From: Terripilifer ovatus
GTDB taxonomy: Bacteria; Pseudomonadota; Alphaproteobacteria; Rhizobiales; Beijerinckiaceae
DNA length: 64,000 nt
NCBI GenBank assembly: GCA_029222685.1
Contig: JARHVB010000018.1
Location: forward strand, 1 to 64,000
Reading direction: 5' to 3'
The number at the start of each line of letters is the position of its first letter. Position 1 is the stretch's first letter. Shown here one piece after another: positions 8,404-17,383 of this stretch. The notes beneath the pieces are model-generated. The model saw only the letters and a list, made by a program, of their open reading frames with translations. It did not search any database and was not told the origin of the DNA. The position numbers and the translations under genes were made by a program.

Positions 8404-10332
8404 ATGAGTTCCAACCGCAAGCCGGCGTCGAAAAACGAAGCGCCCCAGGAGCCGTTCAAGCGCGCCGTCGCAAGCTGCATGCGCGCGATGGCCGGCGTGC
8501 GCGAGCTCGAGGTGACGTTTGCGGCCGAACGGCCTTCGCTCACCGGCACGGGCGAGGCCGCGAAGGCGCGCCTGCCCGAGCCGGCGCGCAAGCTGACCGT
8601 GCAGGAAGCCGCCATCGTGCGCGGCCATGCGGATTCGCTGGCACTGAAGCTCGCCTGCCATGACGCGGCGACGCATCGCAAGCTGACGCCGCAGAACCAG
8701 GCGGCGCGCGCCGTGTTCGAGGCGGTGGAGCAGGCGAGAGTCGAATCGATCGGCGCGCGGCGCATGGAAGGCGTGGCGGGCAATATCTCCGCCATGCTCG
8801 AAGACCGTTATCATCGCGGCACCTATGCCGAGATCACCGACCGCGCCGATGCACCGCTTGAAGACGCCGTGGCGATGATGGTGCGCGAACGCCTGACCGG
8901 CCTGGCGCCGCCGAAGGCGGCGCAGAAGATCGTCGATCTGTGGCGGCCGATCATCGAGGATCGTGCCGGCGACGAACTCAACGCGCTCGGCAATTCCATC
9001 GAAGACCAGCGCGCCTTCGGCAAGGCCGTCCATAAGATGCTGCAGTCCCTCGACATGATGGACGAAGGCGCGATGGACCATGACGAGACCGGCGACGACC
9101 AGGGCGACAGCGAACCCGATGCCAAGCCCGAAGACGCGGAAGGCGAGGGCGAGCAGGATCAGCAGGGCGACGCGGTCGAAATGGAGAAGGCCGACGATTC
9201 GACCGAGGACATGGAAGACGGCGAGATGGACGCCGACGACGCGCCTGCCGGCGAGATGCCGGAAGACGCCGATATGGGCGACGCCGACGAAGCGTCGGAA
9301 AGCAAGCGTCCGCCGCAGCATGGCACGCAGGAACACCGCGGCCCCGACTACAAGGCGTTCACGCAGAAATTCGACGAGATCGTGCAGGCCGAAGACCTGT
9401 GCGAGCCGGAAGAGCTGGAGCGGTTGCGCGCCTATCTCGACAAGCAGTTGAGCAATCTGTCGTCGATCGTCGCGCGCCTGGCGAACCGCCTGCAGCGCCG
9501 GCTGATGGCGCAGCAGAACCGTTCGTGGGAATTCGATCTCGAAGAGGGCATGCTCGATCCCGCAAGGCTGTCGCGCATCATCATCGATCCGCAGCAGCCG
9601 CTGTCGTTCAAGCGCGAGAAGGACATGAACTTCCGCGACACGGTGGTGACCCTGCTGCTCGACAATTCCGGCTCGATGCGCGGCCGGCCGATCACGGTGG
9701 CCGCCACCTGCGCCGATATTCTGGCGCGCACGCTGGAGCGTTGCGGCGTCAAGGTCGAGATCCTCGGCTTCACGACGCGGGCGTGGAAGGGCGGACAGGC
9801 GCGCGAAGCCTGGCTGCAGGCGGGCAAGCCCGGCAATCCCGGCCGCCTGAACGATCTGCGCCATATCATCTACAAATCGGCCGATGCGCCGTGGCGCCGC
9901 GCCCGTCGCAATCTCGGCTTGATGATGCGCGAAGGCCTGCTGAAGGAGAACATCGACGGCGAGGCGGTCGACTGGGCGCACAAGCGCCTGCTGGTGCGCA
10001 CCGAGCAGCGCCGCATCCTGATGGTGATCTCCGATGGTGCGCCGGTCGACGATTCAACCTTGTCGGTCAATCCGGGGAACTATCTCGAGAAGCATCTGCG
10101 CTGGGTGATCGACGAGATCGAGAACCGCTCGCCGGTCGAACTCATCGCCATCGGCATCGGTCATGACGTGACGCGCTATTATCGCCGCGCCGTCACCATT
10201 GTCGATGCGGAAGAGCTTGGTGGCGCGATGACCGACAAGCTGGCGGAACTGTTCAGCGAGGATGAGCCGGCGCCGGTGATGGTGCCGCGCGCCGTTGCGC
10301 GCGCGCTTCAGCCGGCGCGGCCGAGGGCGTAA
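8404..10332 (+). CDS. cobT: Cobaltochelatase subunit CobT
   Basis: Partner of CobS in cobaltochelatase, 642 residues. The N-terminal domain is followed by a long acidic Glu/Asp-rich linker (about 215-310) and a C-terminal von Willebrand A domain whose MIDAS motif DNSGS is at about residue 420, with ISDGAPVDD near 545 supplying further metal-site residues. The ATPase-VWA pair resembles the ChlI/ChlD arrangement of magnesium chelatase. It is transcribed with cobS and ends at the bidirectional terminator shared with rpmB. Confidence 0.96.
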   Translation: MSSNRKPASKNEAPQEPFKRAVASCMRAMAGVRELEVTFAAERPSLTGTGEAAKARLPEPARKLTVQEAAIVRGHADSLALKLACHDAATHRKLTPQNQAARAVFEAVEQARVESIGARRMEGVAGNISAMLEDRYHRGTYAEITDRADAPLEDAVAMMVRERLTGLAPPKAAQKIVDLWRPIIEDRAGDELNALGNSIEDQRAFGKAVHKMLQSLDMMDEGAMDHDETGDDQGDSEPDAKPEDAEGEGEQDQQGDAVEMEKADDSTEDMEDGEMDADDAPAGEMPEDADMGDADEASESKRPPQHGTQEHRGPDYKAFTQKFDEIVQAEDLCEPEELERLRAYLDKQLSNLSSIVARLANRLQRRLMAQQNRSWEFDLEEGMLDPARLSRIIIDPQQPLSFKREKDMNFRDTVVTLLLDNSGSMRGRPITVAATCADILARTLERCGVKVEILGFTTRAWKGGQAREAWLQAGKPGNPGRLNDLRHIIYKSADAPWRRARRNLGLMMREGLLKENIDGEAVDWAHKRLLVRTEQRRILMVISDGAPVDDSTLSVNPGNYLEKHLRWVIDEIENRSPVELIAIGIGHDVTRYYRRAVTIVDAEELGGAMTDKLAELFSEDEPAPVMVPRAVARALQPARPRA

Positions 10333-10370
10333 ACGAGGCTGCCGCTACAAGCGCTATTTCCCAAACAACA

Positions 10371-10407
10371 AAAACCCGATCCGGCGACACCGGATCGGGT
10401 TTTTTGT
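10371..10407. terminator. Bidirectional intrinsic terminator between cobT and rpmB
   Basis: A 12-bp perfect stem (AACCCGATCCGG, loop CGACA, then its complement) is flanked by an A-run on the left and a T-run on the right, so it can end both the rightward cobT and the leftward rpmB transcripts. Confidence 0.9.
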
Positions 10408-10428
10408 TGCAGAGGCCGTAGGACGCGA

Positions 10429-10725
10429 TTACGCGGCCTTGGCTTCGGCCTGCTTCTTGATGATCTGGCGCTTCAGGGTCAGCGCACCTTGCGACAGCTC
10501 GCTGTCGCGGGCCTTGAGCAGAAAGGCGTCGAGGCCGCCGCGATGCTCGACGCTGCGCAGGGCGGCTGCGGCAATGCGCAGGCGCACCGAGCGCTGCAGG
10601 GCGTCGGAGATCAGGGTCACATTGCACAGGTTCGGCAGAAACCGTGTCTTGGTCTTGATGTTCGAATGGCTGACCAGATTGCCGGTCTGCACGGCGATGC
10701 CGGTCAATTCGCAACGGCGCGACAT
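10429..10725 (-). CDS. rpmB: 50S ribosomal protein L28
   Basis: 98-residue ribosomal protein bL28: [33 protein letters not shown] is split by the typical conserved GNLVSHSN and KTRFLPNL motifs, with an RVRIAA-like and [16 protein letters not shown]-terminal part. The length is standard for alphaproteobacteria. No CxxC zinc pairs are present. The gene converges on cobT; its promoter must lie in the 10726-11027 interval. Confidence 0.95.
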   Translation of the reverse strand: MSRRCELTGIAVQTGNLVSHSNIKTKTRFLPNLCNVTLISDALQRSVRLRIAAAALRSVEHRGGLDAFLLKARDSELSQGALTLKRQIIKKQAEAKAA

Positions 10726-11027
10726 GGGATATTCCTTTCAAAAAATCTATCGGCGAAACAAGCACATGAAGCTTGATGGCCAGGTCGTACACGGCGATCG
10801 ATCAAACGGATCGAAGCTGCGTGACTGTCCGGCTGGACAGCCTTACAAACCATTTCATCGTGCTGGATCGCCCGAATTGGGTCGCGGCTCTATAGTCGAG
10901 GGGTGCCGACGCGTCAAGGCGGACACGAATTGCGCGCCTCCCTTGCTTGCAGAAATGCGCATTCGCGTTCAGCCATCAAAGCGGCGAATTTACGAAGTGT
11001 AAGCTATAAGGTGATTCAAATCGCGGG
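10726..11027. promoter_or_regulatory. Divergent promoter interval rpmB / DUF3108 gene
   Basis: Roughly 300 bases without a gene between two divergent genes, so promoters for both are expected here. The only clear element is an inverted repeat CTGTCC-GGCT-GGACAG at 10825-10840, a possible operator or leader hairpin. No confident -35/-10 pair could be assigned by eye. Confidence 0.4.
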
Positions 11028-11882
11028 ATGTTCATCAGGTTGGGTTCCATGATCGGTACAGCATTCCTTCGTAAGACGTTCACGCGTTCCATCCTGCTGG
11101 CGGGTGCTGTCGCGGGCTTTGTTCCCATCGCCCAGGCAGAAACCCTCAATGTGGCCTATTCTGTGCGCCTCCTTGGCCTGTCGCTGGGCACCGCCGGGCT
11201 GATCGGTACGGTCGAGCCCGGCGCCTACCGCCTGGAAGCCTCGGCCAAGCTCAGCGGCCTCGCCGCCGCCGTCACCAAGTCCGAAGGGGCGGCTACCGCC
11301 ACCGGCGTCATATCCAAGGGCCGTCTCCTGCCCGCCACCTATGCCAGCGCCTCGTCGAATTCGAAGGAGACGCGGACCGTCCGCATGGCGCTCAACGCCG
11401 GGAATGTCAGCGCCGCTGAAGTGATGCCGCCGGCCGAGAAGTTTCCCGACAGCGTTCCCATCACCGACGCGCAGAAGCGTGGCATTATCGATCCCCTGAG
11501 CGCCATTCTGATGCCGGTTGCGTCCAGCGGTCCGCTTGTCGGGCCGGAGGCGTGCGCCCGCAACATTCCAGTCTATGACGGAGTGACGCGCTTCGACGTG
11601 CCGCTCAGCTATGTCGGCATCCGCCATGTCAGCGCATCGGGATATGATGGGCCCGTGGCCGTCTGTTCGGCGCGTTACCGGCCCATCGCGGGACATCGCC
11701 CGAACCGGGAAGCGACCCGCTTCATGGCCGAGAACAAGAATATGGAAATCTGGATGGCGCCGCTGCAGGAAGCGCGGGCTTTGGCGCCGTTCCGCATTTC
11801 CGTCGGCACCATGGTGGGCACGCTGGTGATCGAGGCAACCCGCTTCCAGACCGCGCCGTCGGCCACAGCTTCGACCCGTTGA
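11028..11882 (+). CDS. DUF3108-domain exported protein
   Basis: A 284-residue protein with a signal peptide (about residues 8-38, cleaved after AQA) and a mature part matching the DUF3108 pattern: LNVAYSVRLLGLSLGTAGL at the N-terminus, DPLSAILMPV in the middle and CARNIPVYDGVTRFDVPL with conserved Cys, VYDG and RFD. Family members are predicted periplasmic or outer-membrane beta-rich proteins of unknown role. An ATG at 11049 is an alternative start and places the signal peptide at the N-terminus. It commonly neighbours rpmB in this order. Confidence 0.8.
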   Translation: MFIRLGSMIGTAFLRKTFTRSILLAGAVAGFVPIAQAETLNVAYSVRLLGLSLGTAGLIGTVEPGAYRLEASAKLSGLAAAVTKSEGAATATGVISKGRLLPATYASASSNSKETRTVRMALNAGNVSAAEVMPPAEKFPDSVPITDAQKRGIIDPLSAILMPVASSGPLVGPEACARNIPVYDGVTRFDVPLSYVGIRHVSASGYDGPVAVCSARYRPIAGHRPNREATRFMAENKNMEIWMAPLQEARALAPFRISVGTMVGTLVIEATRFQTAPSATASTR

Positions 11883-12492
11883 AGCGCCTGCGAAGGCCTG
11901 AGCGTTAACAATTTCAAATTCCGTATCGAACTGCTCGTGAGGCCTGCCGTGGAAAAATCCGCTGGCAGGCCTTTGCTTTTTCGGCTGCGGGCCAGCGCGC
12001 TGGGGCGCATGTGTGTCCCGAACTGGCCAAAATTGTTAACGGCAATACGATCAGATGCTTATTGAAAGAACTTGAGAATACTTCGGTTGTATACGGAGCA
12101 GCATCGATGCTCAATATGTAGTGAGAACAGGGCGGGAATATCCCCTCCACAGCGATTCGTGCCGGCTCTGTTCCCGATGCGTACGCCAGGTTAACGCCCG
12201 TTGTTCTGCCGCTTGTGGATAACTATGTTGACAGGATGGGGATTCGGAGTCCGTCCGCAAGATCAGTGCGAGTCTTTCCACGCGACGGTGGAATCGAGCG
12301 GAATCACAATAGCTAGATCGACTCAGTATTACGGACGCGAAATCTTGTGGGGAACAAATGAAGACTCAAAAAGAGTCGCCGATTCGATGCCGATTCGTTC
12401 CCGCCCCGTTCGAGTCATGAAGAAGAGCTAGCGACAGCGTCGCGTTGTGGTACATTTTTGCGGGCTGCCGAGGCGTTTAGGGCCAAGTTGTA
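11883..12492. other. Gene-free stretch with GANTC cluster and DnaA box (origin-like or CcrM-controlled)
   Basis: About 610 bases, AT-richer than the surroundings, with no credible gene. GANTC sites begin at 12154, 12241, 12247, 12270, 12291, 12301, 12320, 12363, 12373, 12381, 12392 and 12412: twelve in about 260 bases, where one is expected by chance. A perfect DnaA box (TTATCCACA on the minus strand) is at 12214-12222, with a weaker TTCCCCACA-like match near 12347-12355. Such clusters mark alphaproteobacterial replication origins and CcrM/GcrA-controlled promoters. The neighbouring genes are not the usual hemE/rho/gidA or parAB origin neighbours, so the origin reading is tentative; a cell-cycle-controlled promoter for the helicase gene is the main alternative. 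Confidence 0.4.
12214..12222 (-). other. DnaA box (perfect match)
   Basis: TGTGGATAA on the plus strand, i.e. TTATCCACA on the minus strand, exactly the consensus. It lies 19 bases before the densest part of the GANTC cluster. Confidence 0.5.
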
Positions 12493-15400
12493 ATGAATAT
12501 CCCTTTTTCGGCAGACCGTTCCGGGCCTGCAGGCTCGGTCGCCCGGCCGCGGCCGGTGACCGCGGTGCTCGGTCCCACCAATACCGGCAAGACCCATCTC
12601 GCCATCGAACGCATGCTCGGCCATTCGTCCGGCATCATCGGCCTGCCGCTGCGCCTGCTGGCCCGGGAAGTCTACAACCGCGTCGTCGAGAAAGCCTGCG
12701 TATCGCAGGTGGCGCTCGTCACCGGCGAGGAGAAGATCAAGCCGGAACGGCCGCGCTACTGGGTGTCGACGGTCGAGGCGATGCCGCGCGATCTCGATGT
12801 GGATTTCGTCGCCGTCGATGAAATCCAGCTCGCCGCCGATCTCGACCGTGGCCATGTCTTCACCGACCGGCTGCTGAAGCGGCGCGGCCGGCAAGAAACC
12901 ATGATGATCGGCGCCGCGACCATGCGGCCGCTGATCGAACGGCTGATCCCCGAAGCGATCCTGGTGACGCGGCCGCGGCTGTCCAACCTCACCTTCGCCG
13001 GCGAGCGCAAGATTTCGCGGCTGCCGCGGCGCAGCGCCATCGTCGCCTTCTCGGCCGAAGAGGTCTACGCCATCGCCGAGCTGATCCGGCGCCAGAAGGG
13101 CGGCGCGGCGGTGGTGCTGGGGGCGCTCAGCCCGCGGACGCGCAATGCCCAGGTGGCTTTGTATCAGAGCGGCGATGTCGACTACATCGTCGCCACCGAC
13201 GCCATCGGCATGGGCCTCAACCTCGATGTCGACCACATCGCCTTCGCCGGCGACCGCAAATTCGACGGCTGGCAGTACCGGCGGCTCAATCCCGGGGAAT
13301 TCGGCCAGATCGCCGGGCGCGCCGGGCGGCACCTGAACGATGGCACATTCGGCACCACCGGACGCTGCCCGCCGTTCGATGCGGAACTGGTCGAGGCGCT
13401 GGAAACTCATCATTTCGACCCGCTGACGACTTTGCAATGGCGCAACAGCGAGCTGGATTTTTCTTCCATCGCCAGTTTGCAGGCCTCGCTCGACCGGGAG
13501 CCGCCGGCGCCGGGCCTGACCCGGGCGCCGCTCGGCGAGGATATATTGGCGCTCGACCTGGTGGCGCGCGATGCGATGGTGCAGAAAAGCGCGGTGACGC
13601 GCAAAGACGTGGAGCGGCTTTGGGACGCATGCCAGGTCCCCGATTATCGCAAGGTATCGCCTGCCGCACACGCGGAACTGGTGCTAACTCTCTACGGGTT
13701 CATCGTTCGCGCCGGCAAGGTGCCGGACCACTGGTTCCAGAGCCAGCTTTCGCAATTTGATCGCACCGATGGTGAGATTGACACATTGTCGGCGCGTATT
13801 GCACAGATACGCACCTTCAATTTCATCGCAAACCGTCCAGACTGGCTCAAGGATCCCGAGCATTGGCAGGGGGTCACGCGTCAGGTAGAGGACAGGCTGT
13901 CGGACGCGCTGCATGAGCGGCTCGCCCATCGATTTGTTGACCGGCGCACCAGCGTGCTGATGCGCCGCCTGAGAGAGAATGTAATGCTCGAAGCGGAAGT
14001 GACGACGTCGGGAGAGGTGATGGTCGAGGGCCAGCACGTCGGAAATCTGCATGGCTTTCGTTTCACACCTGATTCCATGGCCGAGGGCGAGGCCCAGCGC
14101 ACCTTGAATGCTGCGGCGCAGCAAATCCTTGCTACCGAGATCGCCGGCCGGGCACTGCGGGTCAGCGAGGCGGTCGACGACGCCTTCGTGCTCGCCAATG
14201 ACGGCACCCTGCGCTGGCTCGGCGAGGCCGTCGGCAAGATCGCCGCCGGCGACCATGTGCTGAAGCCGATGGTGCGCATCCTCTCCGACGAGCGGCTGAC
14301 CGGAACCTCGCTGGAAATCGTGCAGCGCCGGCTCGACCTGTGGATCGCCGCGCATATCAAGAAACTGCTCGGTCCGTTGTTCGAGCTGGAGGCCGGCGAG
14401 GGCCTTGAAGGCATCGCGCGGGGCATCGCCTTCCAGGTGGCGGAATCGCTTGGCGTGCTGGAGCGTTCGCGCGTCGCCAACGAGATCAAGAACCTCGACC
14501 AGAGCGCGCGCGGCAGCCTGCGCAAGCTCGGCCTGCGCTTCGGCGCCTATCACATCTATCTGCCGCTGCTGCTGAAGCCGGCGCCCCGCTCGCTCGCCGC
14601 GCAATTGTGGGCGCTCAAGCATGGCGGCCTCGAAACGGTGAAGGGGCTCGATGAGGTGGCGCATCTGGCGTCGTCCGGCCGCACCTCGTTCCCGGCCGAG
14701 AAGGATGTGCCGAAAGGGCTTTATCTCGCCGCCGGTTTCCGCGTGTCGGGCGAACGCGCCGTGCGCGTCGATATTCTCGAACGCCTGGCCGATCTCATTC
14801 GTCCGGCTATCGCCTACCGGCCGGGCGTCACGCCCGGCGATCCGCCGCCGGGCACGGCCGATGGCGATGGTTTCGTCATCACCGTGTCGATGACGTCGCT
14901 GGCGGGCTGTTCGGGCGAAATGTTCGCCTCGATCCTGCGCTCGCTCGGCTATCACGCGCAGCAGCGCAAGGGACCGGCGATCACCGTCCCGCTGGTTGCC
15001 AAGGCCGCCACCGAGCCGGCGAAGCCGGTGATCGCCGAGGCGGAAGCGCCTGCTGAGGCTCCTGCGGATCCATCTGTCGACGCAGTGGAAGCTGCGGCAG
15101 ATGTGGCGCCGGCCGAAGATGCTGTCGCGGAAACGCCGGCAGCCGCGGCCGAACCGCAGGATGCCGAACCGCAAGCTGCCGAGACGGTGGACGCGGAAGC
15201 CGCGCCCGCCGAAGCGGCACCGGTTGAGGCTGCGACAGAAGAAGTCGCGACTGCCGAAATTCCAGTCGAGGCTGCGACGGCCACCGAGCCGGAGGCAGAG
15301 GCCGTGGCGGTCGAGCCGGCCGAGGTTGTTGCGCAGGCGGAGCCTGCAGCTGGAGAGGCTGCACCTGGAGAGGCTGCACCTGGGGAGGCTGCTCCCGAGG

Positions 15401-15903
15401 CCGAAGCAGCGCCTGTCGAGGAGGCGTTGATCGAGGTCTGGCGGCCGCACCGTCATCAGCAGGCGCCGCGCCGGTTCGACAAGAACCGCCGGCCGCAGCG
15501 CGGCGGCGCCCATGCGCCGCAGCCCCAGACGCAGACACAAATCCCCGGCGACCCGGCCGCAGCGTCTGGTGAGGCGCAGGCGAGACCGGAGCGGCGCCCC
15601 GACAGCCGCAACAACCGTTTCAGGCAGAAGTTCGAAGGCCGCGGGCCTCGTCCAGGCGCTGGATCTGGGCCGGACAATCAGGGGGAACGTCCGCAAGGCG
15701 AGCGTCCGCGCTTCGAGGGTCGTCGCGATCGTCCCGACCATCGTGCCGACAAGGATGGCCAGCGCGATCAGCGCCATCAGGGCAACCGGAATAACCAGGC
15801 CGAGCGGCCGAAGCCGCGCGAGCGTCAGCCCGATCCGAATTCGCCGTTCGCCAAACTGGCGGCGCTGAAGGAGCAGCTCGAAAACAAGAATCGCCGCGGC
15901 TGA
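12493..15903 (+). CDS. Suv3/MgpS-like ATP-dependent RNA helicase with long disordered tail
   Basis: A superfamily 2 helicase of 1136 residues, related to mitochondrial Suv3. Motif I is GPTNTGKTH (about 27-35), motif II DEIQ (about 110), and TDAIGMGLNLDVDHIAF and QIAGRAGRHLNDGTFG are the typical motifs V and VI. The helicase part ends near 830. Residues about 836-975 form an Ala/Glu/Pro-rich acidic stretch, and about 985-1136 a basic Arg/Gln/Asn-rich, RGG-like stretch probably binding RNA. Suv3 partners with a 3'-5' exonuclease in RNA turnover. The S4-domain gene starts 13 bases after its stop. The start at 12493 follows the GANTC-rich interval. Confidence 0.88.
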   Translation: MNIPFSADRSGPAGSVARPRPVTAVLGPTNTGKTHLAIERMLGHSSGIIGLPLRLLAREVYNRVVEKACVSQVALVTGEEKIKPERPRYWVSTVEAMPRDLDVDFVAVDEIQLAADLDRGHVFTDRLLKRRGRQETMMIGAATMRPLIERLIPEAILVTRPRLSNLTFAGERKISRLPRRSAIVAFSAEEVYAIAELIRRQKGGAAVVLGALSPRTRNAQVALYQSGDVDYIVATDAIGMGLNLDVDHIAFAGDRKFDGWQYRRLNPGEFGQIAGRAGRHLNDGTFGTTGRCPPFDAELVEALETHHFDPLTTLQWRNSELDFSSIASLQASLDREPPAPGLTRAPLGEDILALDLVARDAMVQKSAVTRKDVERLWDACQVPDYRKVSPAAHAELVLTLYGFIVRAGKVPDHWFQSQLSQFDRTDGEIDTLSARIAQIRTFNFIANRPDWLKDPEHWQGVTRQVEDRLSDALHERLAHRFVDRRTSVLMRRLRENVMLEAEVTTSGEVMVEGQHVGNLHGFRFTPDSMAEGEAQRTLNAAAQQILATEIAGRALRVSEAVDDAFVLANDGTLRWLGEAVGKIAAGDHVLKPMVRILSDERLTGTSLEIVQRRLDLWIAAHIKKLLGPLFELEAGEGLEGIARGIAFQVAESLGVLERSRVANEIKNLDQSARGSLRKLGLRFGAYHIYLPLLLKPAPRSLAAQLWALKHGGLETVKGLDEVAHLASSGRTSFPAEKDVPKGLYLAAGFRVSGERAVRVDILERLADLIRPAIAYRPGVTPGDPPPGTADGDGFVITVSMTSLAGCSGEMFASILRSLGYHAQQRKGPAITVPLVAKAATEPAKPVIAEAEAPAEAPADPSVDAVEAAADVAPAEDAVAETPAAAAEPQDAEPQAAETVDAEAAPAEAAPVEAATEEVATAEIPVEAATATEPEAEAVAVEPAEVVAQAEPAAGEAAPGEAAPGEAAPEAEAAPVEEALIEVWRPHRHQQAPRRFDKNRRPQRGGAHAPQPQTQTQIPGDPAAASGEAQARPERRPDSRNNRFRQKFEGRGPRPGAGSGPDNQGERPQGERPRFEGRRDRPDHRADKDGQRDQRHQGNRNNQAERPKPRERQPDPNSPFAKLAALKEQLENKNRRG

Positions 15904-15916
15904 TGGTTGCAAGTTC

Positions 15917-16294
15917 TTGAATTTACCTGCGCGTCAACGGCTCGACAAATGGCTGTGGTTCGCGCGCGTGGTCAAATCGAGGACCTTGGCGGCAAAACTG
16001 GTCGGCGAGGGCTTTGTCCGCGTCAACGGCGTCAAGACCGATGTGCCGGCCAAGGCGGTGAACGTCGGCGATGTGCTGACGATCGCGCTCGAACGGGATG
16101 TGCGGGTGCTGAAAGTGATGGCGCCGGGGACGCGGCGGGGTCCGTTTCCCGAAGCACAGACCCTATATGAGGATCTGAGTCCGCCTGCCGAGGCCGCTGC
16201 GCCCAAGGATGAGCACGCAGCGCGCCAGCCCGGCTCCGGTCGGCCGACCAAGAAGGAACGTCGCGACCGGGACAGCTTTTTTGACGACCAGTAA
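15917..16294 (+). CDS. S4-domain RNA-binding protein (Hsp15-like)
   Basis: 125 residues, starting with TTG. Residues about 8-70 form an S4 domain (QRLDKWLWFARVVKSRTLA, then VGEGFVRVNGVKTDVPAKAVNVGDVLTI) as in HslR/Hsp15, which rescues stalled 50S subunits with nascent chains. The C-terminal tail is charged (PTKKERRDRDSFFDDQ). It follows the helicase directly, and the helicase-S4-ferredoxin-CarD order is common in Hyphomicrobiales, pointing to RNA or ribosome maintenance. Confidence 0.85.
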   Translation: MNLPARQRLDKWLWFARVVKSRTLAAKLVGEGFVRVNGVKTDVPAKAVNVGDVLTIALERDVRVLKVMAPGTRRGPFPEAQTLYEDLSPPAEAAAPKDEHAARQPGSGRPTKKERRDRDSFFDDQ

Positions 16295-16411
16295 CGGGAA
16301 GATAGTTCCCGGTTGCAATCGGCGCGGCATTCAGCCAAGAGGCTCCCGATAGTGGACTTAGCGCCAATAGATTGCCGATAAGCGGCCGCGCGTGGCGCGA
16401 GGAGAGTTGGA

Positions 16412-16750
16412 ATGACCTACGTCGTCGTAGAGAATTGCATCAAGTGCAAGTATATGGATTGCGTCGAAGTCTGCCCCGTGGACTGTTTCTACGAGGGCGA
16501 GAACATGCTGGTGATCCATCCCGACGAATGTATCGACTGCGGCGTCTGCGAGCCGGAATGCCCGGCCGAGGCGATCAAGCCGGATTCCGAGCCGGGCCTC
16601 GACAAATGGCTGAAACTGAATGCCGATATGGCGAAGGGTTGGCCCAACATCACGGTCAAGCGTGATCCGCCGCCGGATGCCAAGGAATTCGACGGCAAGC
16701 CGGGCAAGTTCGACGCCTTCTTCTCGGAGAATCCGGGCGAAGGCGATTAG
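16412..16750 (+). CDS. fdxA: 7Fe-ferredoxin FdxA
   Basis: 112-residue bacterial ferredoxin carrying one [3Fe-4S] and one [4Fe-4S] cluster. The N-terminal part has [18 protein letters not shown] and the second cluster site is [15 protein letters not shown]. The C-terminal extension (about 60-112) is usual for the FdxA class in proteobacteria. It acts as a cytoplasmic electron carrier. A clear GAGAG-type ribosome site precedes the ATG. It could in principle serve an oxygenase elsewhere, but its conserved place next to carD suggests a housekeeping role. Confidence 0.94.
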   Translation: MTYVVVENCIKCKYMDCVEVCPVDCFYEGENMLVIHPDECIDCGVCEPECPAEAIKPDSEPGLDKWLKLNADMAKGWPNITVKRDPPPDAKEFDGKPGKFDAFFSENPGEGD

Positions 16751-17383
16751 AGCCTGATATTGCGTCGTTTCTGCCAAAAGACGGGGATGCGTTTTTCGCA
16801 CGACGCTCGACGGCTTAGTGTGCCGTAAAACTGCCGGGATTTTGGTGTCTAATCAAACTATAGAGTTGGTATTTCCAGCCTGTGGCGGGAAAAACCTGTC
16901 TGGTGTCGAAGGAGCGGGCATTCTCCTCCGAATCAGGCCCATTCCACCCAAAATGCTCACGTGACGGATGCGACAGGCAATCCATCACGGTTGTTTACCG
17001 CAAAAGTTAGAACGCGAGCGAAGCCGGTGGCGCGGCGTTAACCTTTGCAGGCGCCGGATCGCCGGGTTCAGAGTGGAATCCTTTGATTCCAGCAGTATTT
17101 TGTGATATACATATTTTTAACAGTCATTAACGCTCGCACTCAGGGGACCCGCCACGAGGGAGGCCGCTCCGGTTTTCCGGGGCCTTTTTTTGCCAGTACG
17201 AATCTCGGCGAACAGTAATGCCGTCGCGACTCAACCCTAATGAGCTTGCGGATTAGTTGCCTGTTTTATTTGGAGAATCGCTTCGTCCACCAAGGCGAGG
17301 ACGCTTTCTATCCAATCGGATGCGGTTTGTCATCCACCTATATGCCCCGTCTCCACAGCGGGGCAAGCCAGGAGTAAGCGAGT
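16751..17383. promoter_or_regulatory. Long regulatory interval upstream of carD
   Basis: About 630 bases without a gene. It contains GANTC sites at 16931, 17076, 17085, 17200, 17228 and 17275; a TTAA-N6-TTAA dyad at about 17117-17130, close to the CtrA half-site arrangement (which has N7); an AT-rich GATATACATATTTTT segment at 17104-17118; and an intrinsic terminator at about 17159-17195. Together these suggest a promoter driving a short transcript, with the carD promoter further downstream. No known small RNA was recognised. Confidence 0.45.
17159..17195 (+). terminator. Orphan intrinsic terminator upstream of carD
   Basis: AGGCC-(GCT)-CCGG, loop TTTT, CCGG-GGCCT followed by seven T residues. 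It has a bulge of three bases but a strong GC stem. It is 190 bases before carD and far beyond the fdxA stop (about 410 bases), so it may end a small RNA or act as a leader attenuator. Confidence 0.7.

Noticed and set aside
12201-12431. 76-codon frame in the GANTC-rich interval
   Set aside because: Low similarity to real coding sequence here, poor codon use for this genome, and it covers the DnaA box and GANTC sites.
13684-15912. 742-codon frame antisense to the helicase
   Set aside because: Produced by the strong codon bias of the helicase gene; composition is Arg/Leu-rich with no domain.
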